A stretch of DNA of 11,226 bases from an uncultured bacterium (GTDB lineage: Bacteria; Cyanobacteriota; Vampirovibrionia; Gastranaerophilales; Gastranaerophilaceae). How positions within the stretch are numbered: the stretch's first letter is position 1; each line of letters opens with the position of its first letter. Shown piece by piece: positions 6,230 through 11,226 of this stretch. The DNA is taken from contig CASELB010000036.1 in NCBI GenBank assembly GCA_949288685.1, positions 1-11,226 on the forward strand, read 5' to 3'. A program made the translations under genes and the position numbers. A model generated the notes under the pieces. The model searched no databases. It was given only the letters and a program-made list of their open reading frames with translations, and was not told the DNA's origin.

Positions 6230-6778
6230 ATGATTAATTATTCTGTTCTTTTACATGCGTGCTGCGCAATTTGTGCCGGATATCCTGTTCAAAAATTAAA
6301 AGAAGAAGGGCAAACTCCTCTTGTATTTTTTTCAAACGATAATATAGACACTAAAGAAGAGTTTGATAAACGCAAAGATGCCCTTATCACTCTGTGCCGG
6401 CATTTTGATACTGATTATATTATTGATGAATATAATCCTGAATTGTATTTAGATACAGTTGCCGGATTGGAGAATGAACCGGAGCGGGGGCTAAGATGTG
6501 ATAAATGTATTGCTCTCAGACTTGAGAAAACGGCTAAAATGGCGCGGAGTAAAGGGATAAAAACTTTTACTACAACTCTTGTTATCAGCCCGCATAAGAA
6601 TTATGATAAAATAACGGCTATAGGCAAATCTATCGGAATGTCGTATAATCTTGATTATGCAGAAATAAATTTCAGAAAACAGGACGGTTTTTTGAAGACT
6701 AACAAAATTTCCCGTGAACTGGGCTTGTACAGGCAAAACTATTGCGGGTGCGGATTTGCGAAAAAACATTTGATGTGA
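6230..6778 (+). CDS. queH: Epoxyqueuosine reductase QueH
   Basis: QueH (DUF208) carries out the last step of queuosine synthesis, reducing epoxyqueuosine to queuosine in the anticodon of tRNAs with GUN anticodons; it is the non-cobalamin alternative to QueG. The 182-aa protein has the family's cysteine pattern: HACCAIC (residues 9-15, with the adjacent pair C11/C12), RCDKC (89-93) and YCGC (171-174). These bind an Fe-S cluster and a second iron and include a redox-active pair. SPHKN (120-124) is also typical. ATG 6230 is three bases after the VKOR-DsbA stop, with AGAAG just upstream, so the genes are coupled. No other queuosine gene is visible here. Confidence 0.94.
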   Translation: MINYSVLLHACCAICAGYPVQKLKEEGQTPLVFFSNDNIDTKEEFDKRKDALITLCRHFDTDYIIDEYNPELYLDTVAGLENEPERGLRCDKCIALRLEKTAKMARSKGIKTFTTTLVISPHKNYDKITAIGKSIGMSYNLDYAEINFRKQDGFLKTNKISRELGLYRQNYCGCGFAKKHLM

Positions 6779-6790
6779 GGATACTAAATT

Positions 6791-6991
6791 ATGGAATGCA
6801 GGCGTGATGAAAACAAAATAGGTTGTACTTGTTCATATACTTCTTGCAGCAATCGGGGAATGTGCTGCGTATGTGTAAGAGAACACAGGGAAAACGGTGA
6901 AATCCCTGGTTGCTTCTTCCCGCCGGGTGCTGAGAGAACTTATGACAGAAGTATTGAAAATTTTGTTAAGTCGTATAGTAAAATTTTATAA
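6791..6991 (+). CDS. Small cysteine-rich protein, DUF6485-type
   Basis: A 66-aa protein with eight cysteines: C3, C12, C14, C19, C25, C26, C28 and C41. The order MEC...C-x-C-x4-C-x5-CC-x-C...PGCFFP...ERTYDRSIENF matches a family I know as DUF6485, found in anaerobic bacteria. The cysteines very likely bind zinc or an Fe-S cluster; no function has been shown that I know of. The start has GTGAGG 9 bases upstream, and the gene lies 12 bases after queH, so it is in the same operon. Being coupled to an Fe-S enzyme gene is suggestive but not proof of a shared role. The length is normal for the family. Confidence 0.88.
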   Translation: MECRRDENKIGCTCSYTSCSNRGMCCVCVREHRENGEIPGCFFPPGAERTYDRSIENFVKSYSKIL

Positions 6992-7000
6992 CTTTGTAAT

Positions 7001-7015
7001 ATAATAAGTTATTAT
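7001..7015. promoter_or_regulatory. Perfect AT-rich inverted repeat upstream of rfbA, with a -10-like box
   Basis: ATAATAA-G-TTATTAT is a perfect 7+1+7 inverted repeat. It overlaps a TATAAT (7000-7005), for which no good -35 is seen (7 bases of AT-rich DNA at the expected place). It could be an operator over an internal rfbA promoter, or only AT-rich leader DNA. A strong ribosome-binding site AAGGAG (7018-7023) follows before ATG 7033. Confidence 0.35.
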
Positions 7016-7032
7016 TTAAGGAGAAATAATTA

Positions 7033-7920
7033 ATGAAGGGTATCGTTTTAGCAGCAGGCGCAGGAACAAGGTTATATCCGGCATCACAGCCTATATCAAA
7101 GATTTTGTTATCAATTTATGACAAACCAATGATATATTACCCGCTTTCTACTCTTATGCTTGCCGGTATACGTGATATTTTGATTATTACTAATGAGAAA
7201 GATTATGATAATTTTAAAAAACTTTTAGGTGACGGCTCGCAGTTCGGTATTAATATAGAGTATAAGATTCAGTTTGTACAAAGAGGAATTGCAGACGCAT
7301 TTATTATAGCTGAAGATTTTATCGGTAATGACGATGTTGCATTAATTTTAGGGGATAATATTTTCCACGGTCACGGTTTTTCAACTATTATGCAAAACGC
7401 TATTCGTAATAATACCGGCGCAACTGTTTTCGGTTATACTGTAAAAGACCCTGAACGGTTTGGAGTTGTTGAGTTTGATGCCGATAAAAACGTACTTTCT
7501 ATTGAAGAAAAACCTGCTCATCCAAAATCAAATTATGCGGTTACAGGATTGTATTTCTATGATAACAGAGTCTGTTCACTTGCAAAACAGCTTAAACCCT
7601 CTGCAAGGGGTGAGTTAGAAATTACAGATTTAAATAAAAAATACCTTGAGCTTAAAGAATTAAAGGTCGAAATTTTAGGGCGCGGTTTTGCATGGCTTGA
7701 TACAGGAACTCACGATTCTATGCTTCAGGCAAGCAACTTTGTACAGTCTATGGAATTAAATAAAGGTGTAAAAATTGCCTGCTTAGAAGAAATTGCGCTT
7801 AATCAAGGGTTTATAACCGCTGATGAATTAATTAAACAAATAAGCAAATACGGCAATAATGATTACTATAATTACGTTAGAGACGTAATAAAACACCAGC
7901 AGCTTTTATGCTTTAACTAA
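7033..7920 (+). CDS. rfbA: Glucose-1-phosphate thymidylyltransferase (RmlA/RfbA family)
   Basis: RmlA joins dTTP and glucose 1-phosphate to dTDP-glucose and pyrophosphate, the first step towards dTDP-rhamnose and other deoxysugars for surface polysaccharide. The 295-aa length is normal. Visible elements are the nucleotide loop LAAGAGTRLYP (residues 6-16, catalytic R13), K23, DKPMIYYPLS (30-39), the metal-binding LGDN (106-109, D108), RFGVVEFD (142-149), IEEKP (157-161), YAVTGLYFYD (168-177), RGELEITD (192-199) and WLDTGTHDS (221-229, D223). Compared with well-studied RmlA, the residue after the catalytic Lys is Ile rather than Gln, and the usual Q-P-S-P-x-G-L-A-Q-A loop reads QFVQRGIADA. It lies 41 bases after the Cys-rich gene with a strong AAGGAG site; rfbB, C and D are not next to it. 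Its end overlaps the minus-strand gene by eight bases. Confidence 0.93.
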   Translation: MKGIVLAAGAGTRLYPASQPISKILLSIYDKPMIYYPLSTLMLAGIRDILIITNEKDYDNFKKLLGDGSQFGINIEYKIQFVQRGIADAFIIAEDFIGNDDVALILGDNIFHGHGFSTIMQNAIRNNTGATVFGYTVKDPERFGVVEFDADKNVLSIEEKPAHPKSNYAVTGLYFYDNRVCSLAKQLKPSARGELEITDLNKKYLELKELKVEILGRGFAWLDTGTHDSMLQASNFVQSMELNKGVKIACLEEIALNQGFITADELIKQISKYGNNDYYNYVRDVIKHQQLLCFN

Positions 7921-8302
7921 GCAGTGTAAATGTAGTTTTGCCGTTTCTTTCTTCATCATCCAGACGCATTGCTGTACCGGTGTTAAACCCGTGAATGAAT
8001 ATGCTGCGCATTTCTGCACCGGCTTCACCGGTAAACAAGGCTTCATTATCCTCAAGCCATTTTGCGAAGTCGTCCCAGGCGCCGAACGCCATTTCTGAAA
8101 CAATACCCTGAACAAGTTTTGCCGTGTGCGGTCCTAAAGTAAGTCCGCCAAAAGGTGAGTGTGATTCCTTTGCAGCTTCCTCTTTTACAATCTGCGTTTC
8201 ACGTTCTGTTGCCTGCTTTTCTGCATCGGCAAAACGTTTCGCCGGATCATATCCGCCGCCGAAGGCTACATTGTTATAGTTGTTTGGTAATGCTTCTGAC
8301 AT
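7913..8302 (-). CDS. Hypothetical 129-aa protein with sigma-28-type promoter, higher G+C
   Basis: I do not recognise this protein. It is soluble, without signal peptide or membrane helix. Residues 1-22 are Asn/Gly-rich, 23-48 form a charged helix (RFADAEKQATERETQIVKEE), and 50-129 contain FGGLTLGPHTAKL, AWDDFAKWLEDNEALF and IFIHGFNTGTAMR. By hand count 7921-8280 is about 48% G+C against roughly a third in neighbouring genes, so its codon use differs. Start ATG 8302-8300 has only a weak GGGA 12-13 bases upstream. A sigma-28-type promoter lies about 30 bases upstream (8360-8334), and the divergent neighbour is fliE, so it is a good candidate for a flagellar-regulon protein, perhaps an abundant one, which might explain the codon bias. 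Its 3' end overlaps the end of rfbA by eight bases. Confidence 0.8.
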   Translation of the reverse strand: MSEALPNNYNNVAFGGGYDPAKRFADAEKQATERETQIVKEEAAKESHSPFGGLTLGPHTAKLVQGIVSEMAFGAWDDFAKWLEDNEALFTGEAGAEMRSIFIHGFNTGTAMRLDDEERNGKTTFTLLS

Positions 8303-8333
8303 ATCTAAATTTAATCCCTTAGTTACATTATGT

Positions 8334-8360
8334 ATAACGGCACTTTTTGCAAAAACTTTA
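8334..8360 (-). promoter_or_regulatory. Sigma-28 (FliA)-type promoter for the 129-aa gene
   Basis: On the minus strand: TAAAGTTT (8360-8353), an 11-base spacer (8352-8342) and GCCGTTAT (8341-8334). The -35 equals the FliA consensus and the -10 matches 6 of 8 (GCCGATAA). The expected start is near 8327, about 25 bases before ATG 8302. The surrounding 42 bases (8319-8360) match 1029-1070 at 32 positions without gaps. Confidence 0.75.
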
Positions 8361-8479
8361 ATATTTTAAAGGAAAAATTTACAAAAGTTTACAAATTGCT
8401 TAGAAAATAATTTTAATCTTGATAATGAAAAAAATATTATTAAAAATACATTAAACGGATGATTTTTTAGCGGATATAT
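8361..8479. other. AT-rich divergent intergenic region upstream of fliE
   Basis: This stretch lies between the promoter of the 129-aa gene and the putative fliE promoter. It contains a direct repeat of TTTACAAA at 8378-8385 and 8388-8395, spaced ten bases (one helical turn), and otherwise AT-rich DNA with no open frame of interest. A TTGATA at 8418-8423 has no convincing -10 partner. Confidence 0.35.
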
Positions 8480-8506
8480 TCAGACTTTATGCTGATGTGC
8501 CGATAA
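8480..8506 (+). promoter_or_regulatory. Putative sigma-28-type promoter for fliE-fliF
   Basis: GCCGATAA at 8499-8506 is an exact FliA -10 element. At the exact 11-base spacing upstream is TCAGACTT (8480-8487), which matches only 4 of 8 of the TAAAGTTT -35. The expected start is near 8513, about 30 bases before ATG 8542. Supported by the flagellar gene downstream and by two better copies of the same element in the window; the poor -35 lowers confidence. Confidence 0.5.
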
Positions 8507-8541
8507 AAGATATATCAAACCAGATAAGAAAGCAGGTAAAC

Positions 8542-8883
8542 ATGTTTCAGGGATTTTATCCAAGATATGATTTAGAAGCCAGAATTCAGCATACAAAGCT
8601 GGATGCGGGTGTATGGGATATTCCTTCTGCCAGAATGAGCAGAATAGAAGACCATGAAGGGCAGGATTTTAAATCGGTCATGTCCGGACTTGTTGAAAAT
8701 TTCAATCAAACACTGGAGGCGCCCGATAATTTGCTTCGTGATGCAATGATGGGCAGCGAAAACGTTGATATACACGATGTTATGACTGCTATGAGCAAGG
8801 CGGAACTTTCTGTTAATATGGTTACTACAATGACAACAAAGGTCATATCAGCGTATGATAAAATAATGCAGATTACGATATAA
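8542..8883 (+). CDS. fliE: Flagellar hook-basal body protein FliE
   Basis: FliE is the small adaptor that joins the MS-ring (FliF) to the proximal rod and is among the first exported basal-body parts. The C-terminal half carries the family signature: FKSVMSGLVENFNQTLEAPD (residues 43-62), then VDIHDVMTAMSKAELSVNMV (75-94) and KVISAYDKIMQI (100-111), corresponding to the D-x-H-x-V-M-x-A-x-x-K-A and K-x-x-x-A-Y-x-x-I-M pattern. With ATG 8542 the protein is 113 aa, close to the usual 100-115. A GCAGG lies five bases upstream of this ATG. The frame is open further upstream to 8455, and GTG 8497 would give 128 aa, but that codon has no ribosome-binding site and overlaps the putative sigma-28 -10 element. 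fliF follows after 30 bases. Confidence 0.85.
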   Translation: MFQGFYPRYDLEARIQHTKLDAGVWDIPSARMSRIEDHEGQDFKSVMSGLVENFNQTLEAPDNLLRDAMMGSENVDIHDVMTAMSKAELSVNMVTTMTTKVISAYDKIMQITI

Positions 8884-8913
8884 AATATTATAGGGAAGGT
8901 TTAACAAAAAAGT

Positions 8914-10578
8914 ATGGATTTCAACAAATTAATAGAAAATAAAGTAGTTCTGGGCGCAATAATAGGAGGTGTGCTCCTTGTGCTTTTTGTTGCAATCCTT
9001 ACTGTTGCAATAGCAAAAGGCGGGAATAATTCTGAATCTAAGGGCGTTGATGTAAGTGAAGAGCCGTTAAAAGAAGATGTTGAATTATTAACTACGGATA
9101 ATCTTGGTAAAGCTCTTGAAATTCAGTCACTCTTAGCACGGAACAATATTGTTGCAAGCCGCAGAGTTGACGGTACAAAATCTGTTATTTACCTTAAAAA
9201 AGGTGATTGTACTCCCGGCATGAAAAAATGTACAACGGAAAAAAGAGAACAGGCAATCATAGCGATTGTTGAGAGTGGTTTGTATGACCAGAATGTCGGG
9301 TTGGAAATCTTTGATAAAGGTGATTTTACATCCACTAAAGAGGATAAAAAAATAAGATTAACCCGTGCAATGAACGGTGAACTCGCAAGATTAATAAAAA
9401 GAATAGATGGAATAACTGATGCATCTGTCTTTATTTCCATACCGGAACAAACAATGTTTTCTTCCATGCAGAAACCTACGACTGCTACGGTACAATTAAC
9501 TGTTGATGTAGGCAGAAAACTCGACTCAAGAGTCATAAAGGCTGTTACAAACTTACTTTTAGGCAGCGTGTCAGGACTTAAATCGGAAAATATTTCTATA
9601 ACGGATACAAACGGGCATGTATACTCAAGTATCATTAATGCGGAATCTGAATTAATTGAGAGAATGGAAGAAAATGACCGTTATATGCAGGAAAAAGTTT
9701 CTGCTCAATTAAACAGATTAGTAGGCGCAGGGAAGTATGTTGCTACTGTCAGTACCTTCCTTAAACAGGCTCCTGTAGAAAAATTTACTATAGATTATGA
9801 CCCGAACAGGAAAACTGCTGTGAACCAACAGGTATTCTCAGAAGGTTTGGGAGACCAGACTCAGGATATTAATAAAAATACAAATGCTGTTAGCGTTTAT
9901 CTGCCTAACGGTTTACCTGCCGGCTCTTCTGACTCTTCACAAAACAGAAGCTACTCAAGAACAGCATCGGAAACACAATACGGTGTTACAAAGAGTCAGA
10001 TTAATGAATATATGTCACCGGGCATGCTTGAAGAGATTTCTATTGCAGTTACTTTAGAAAAAGATTCATTACCGACGGATTTGACTTTGCAGGAGCTTAA
10101 AGAACTCATCGCAGCAGCGGCAAGTCCGAAGGCTGATCCTGAAAATGTTACAATTGCATTTGCAGACTCTCTTGACCCGTTCCTTACTGCTGATAAAGGG
10201 AACAAAGCACCGATTGAGCCAAAGACCGGAAATCCGTGGTGGCTAGCTATAGCACTAATTGCAATAGGTTTGTTTGCAGGACACAAGATTTTATCAAGCA
10301 AATTGAATGCGGCTAAGTATGAACAAGAATCTGCAATGAATGAACTTAAGGCAAAAGACGCTCAGCATGATAAACAAATTAAAGATGTAAGCATGCAGGC
10401 TGCAGAATTGATTGAAAAGCAATCACAGCTTGCGCAGGGGTTGATAGAACAGCAAAATCGCTCTTATACTACATCTCCTGCACTTGTTGATGCTCTGCGC
10501 GAATTAAAAAGAGAATTTGATGATGTTGATGAGCTTGAAGCCGGTGACAAAATCAGAAGTTGGATAGAGCAAGGCTAG
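8914..10578 (+). CDS. fliF: Flagellar MS-ring protein FliF
   Basis: FliF forms the membrane MS-ring on which the flagellum and its export gate are built; its C-terminal tail binds FliG. The 554-aa length is normal. Order: membrane helix 11-34; ring-building motifs at about 58-175 and 180-240, with RAMNGELARLIKRIDGITDA (151-170), TVQLTVDVG (192-200) and ENISITDTNG (225-234); the third ring motif from about 255 (VGAGKYVATVSTFL 270-283, then DYDPNRK) to 420, interrupted by a Ser/Asn-rich loop (310-355); membrane helix 442-460; a cytoplasmic coiled coil 463-512; and a terminal helix ending KIRSWIEQG, like the FliG-binding tail of other FliF. An insertion near 97-110 holds the protein's only two cysteines, C99 and C106. 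The start has GGGAAGG 13 bases upstream. A YscJ/SctJ secretion ring is excluded by the length and second half. Confidence 0.92.
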   Translation: MDFNKLIENKVVLGAIIGGVLLVLFVAILTVAIAKGGNNSESKGVDVSEEPLKEDVELLTTDNLGKALEIQSLLARNNIVASRRVDGTKSVIYLKKGDCTPGMKKCTTEKREQAIIAIVESGLYDQNVGLEIFDKGDFTSTKEDKKIRLTRAMNGELARLIKRIDGITDASVFISIPEQTMFSSMQKPTTATVQLTVDVGRKLDSRVIKAVTNLLLGSVSGLKSENISITDTNGHVYSSIINAESELIERMEENDRYMQEKVSAQLNRLVGAGKYVATVSTFLKQAPVEKFTIDYDPNRKTAVNQQVFSEGLGDQTQDINKNTNAVSVYLPNGLPAGSSDSSQNRSYSRTASETQYGVTKSQINEYMSPGMLEEISIAVTLEKDSLPTDLTLQELKELIAAAASPKADPENVTIAFADSLDPFLTADKGNKAPIEPKTGNPWWLAIALIAIGLFAGHKILSSKLNAAKYEQESAMNELKAKDAQHDKQIKDVSMQAAELIEKQSQLAQGLIEQQNRSYTTSPALVDALRELKREFDDVDELEAGDKIRSWIEQG

Positions 10579-10690
10579 GGGGAAAATACTTCCGGATTTG
10601 AATAAGAACTACAGGATTAATGATGGGGTAAAGACCTCTCCCGCGGGGAACTAAGAACAAAAATTGTAAGATTAGAATAAGGATTACAAT
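10579..10690 (+). other. Spacer with short GC-rich foldback between fliF and the next gene
   Basis: The 112-base spacer has no reading frame with a start. It holds a 5-bp foldback with one G-U pair (GGGGT 10625-10629 with ACCTC 10634-10638, loop AAAG) followed at once by the palindrome CCCGCGGG (10640-10647), a GC-rich island in AT-rich DNA. No T-run follows, so it is not a standard terminator. AAGGA at 10679-10683 is the ribosome-binding site for ATG 10691. Confidence 0.4.
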
Positions 10691-11226
10691 ATGGCAATAG
10701 AAGGATTCCAGTATAAAGAATTTGCGGAGGAGATGGCGAGACAGGCTCAGGACCTTGTTCCGCAAGAGTTTAACGACCAGCAAAAAGGTTATATTGTACA
10801 TACGATAGAAAATTTTACGAGAATGGCGGGTGAGGCGCTGTATAATGATACCAGTCTTAATTTTAATGCTGACCAGGCTATTCTTATATCACAGATTATT
10901 GCAGAGTGGTCTTTCCATAAATCAATAGATTTAATTCATTCCAGAATTTTGCCGGAGCACTGGGACAGTATAATGCAAAAGATTGCATTTACAATTTTTG
11001 AGGTGGCAAAACAGGCAATAATCAGAAATATACCACAGGATCAAATGCTGCAGGCTATTGAGCACCACGTTAATAAAGCCTATGTTGCAGGACTTGAGGC
11101 ATTAGAGAAGAAAAAAATAATTTCACACGAAGCAAAAGAATACGCGGCTAAACAGTCTAATATTGACGATATGGCAAAGAAAGTTCAGGAAGAAGAGGCT
11201 GCCGCGGCAGCAGCCGCAGCACATCC
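10691..11226 (+). CDS. Unknown helical protein with Ala/Glu-rich segment, in flagellar operon (3' truncated)
   Basis: The frame runs from ATG 10691 to the window edge (178 codons visible) with no stop. AAGGA lies 7-8 bases before the ATG. The protein is predicted to be all-helical and soluble: residues 1-55 with QQKGYIVHTIENFTRMAGEA, 63-110 with ISQIIAEWSFHKSIDLIHSR, 111-150 hydrophobic-amphipathic, then from about 150 a charged helix ending in EEEAA and a run of eight alanines. Such an Ala/Glu stretch is usually a linker or coiled coil, so another domain may follow outside the window. It is not FliG: the N-terminal FliG motifs (A-x-L-L-x-x-L-G) are absent. Position right after fliF suggests a basal-body or export-apparatus partner, possibly specific to this lineage; a very divergent FliH is one option, but I see no motif for it. 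Confidence 0.8.
   Translation, partial: MAIEGFQYKEFAEEMARQAQDLVPQEFNDQQKGYIVHTIENFTRMAGEALYNDTSLNFNADQAILISQIIAEWSFHKSIDLIHSRILPEHWDSIMQKIAFTIFEVAKQAIIRNIPQDQMLQAIEHHVNKAYVAGLEALEKKKIISHEAKEYAAKQSNIDDMAKKVQEEEAAAAAAAAH

Noticed and set aside
7906..8115. Minus-strand 69-codon frame overlapping the 129-aa gene
   Set aside because: It is a shadow in another frame of the 129-aa gene with no start signal of its own.
8337..8350. Possible sigma-54 promoter (GGCAC ... TTGCA) upstream of fliE on the plus strand
   Set aside because: The GG and GC dinucleotides are separated by 8 bases instead of the required 10, and the same bases are explained by the minus-strand sigma-28-type promoter.
8497..8541. 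GTG 8497 as the fliE start, adding 15 residues
   Set aside because: There is no ribosome-binding site, it overlaps the GCCGATAA element, and the shorter form has the normal FliE length. It remains possible if the promoter is not real.
10629..10655. TAAAG followed by a GC-rich element as a fourth sigma-28 promoter
   Set aside because: At the 11-base spacing the -10 reads GAACTAAG, which matches GCCGATAA poorly.
1..11226. Mobile elements, CRISPR arrays, tRNA or rRNA genes, toxin-antitoxin or defence islands
   Set aside because: No transposase or integrase motifs, terminal inverted repeats, regularly spaced repeats, RNA gene signatures or defence domains were seen.

Overview
The window is AT-rich (most genes look like roughly a third G+C), gene-dense chromosomal DNA from a flagellated bacterium, probably with two membranes. 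It holds no rRNA, tRNA, insertion sequence or CRISPR array. A VKOR-DsbA fusion, a Tic20/DUF4870-like membrane protein and divergent FliE/FliF would suit a non-photosynthetic relative of cyanobacteria (Gastranaerophilales/Vampirovibrionia). That assignment is inference and no single gene proves it.

Layout. At 1-570 is the 3' part of a DNA alkylation repair (AlkD-like HEAT) gene. It meets a minus-strand pair of small genes (986-828 and 812-567) head to head. Divergently, rpiB (1142), rsfS (1573), a TPR protein (1980) and a small membrane protein (3043) form a tight plus-strand operon with a sigma-70-type promoter at 1078-1105. Region 3451-3726 has no gene; it carries a hairpin oriented as a minus-strand terminator and a promoter for the next gene. 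A 137-aa unknown (3727) and a soluble sensorless histidine kinase (4189) follow. A strong promoter (4978-5005) then drives a VKOR-DsbA disulfide-forming fusion (5039), QueH (6230), a Cys-rich DUF6485-type protein (6791) and an RmlA/RfbA nucleotidyltransferase (7033). A minus-strand 129-aa gene (8302-7913) of clearly higher G+C overlaps the rfbA end. The right end starts a flagellar basal-body operon: fliE (8542), fliF (8914) and an unknown, truncated Ala-rich gene (10691) where fliG would often be.

Main result. Both minus-strand transcription units are preceded by matching boxes that read as flagellar sigma-28 (FliA) promoters: TAAAGTTT-N11-GCCGATAA at 1070-1044, identical to the enteric consensus, and TAAAGTTT-N11-GCCGTTAT at 8360-8334. 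A third exact GCCGATAA lies at 8499-8506 just before fliE, with a weaker -35 at the right spacing. Three unrecognised small proteins (52, 81 and 129 aa) thereby become candidate flagellar or chemotaxis-regulon members, and fliE itself may be under sigma-28 control. That promoter also argues that fliE starts at ATG 8542 rather than at GTG 8497.

A second link is that FliF has only two cysteines, C99 and C106, in an insertion of its predicted extracytoplasmic part, while the window also encodes the machinery that makes extracytoplasmic disulfides.
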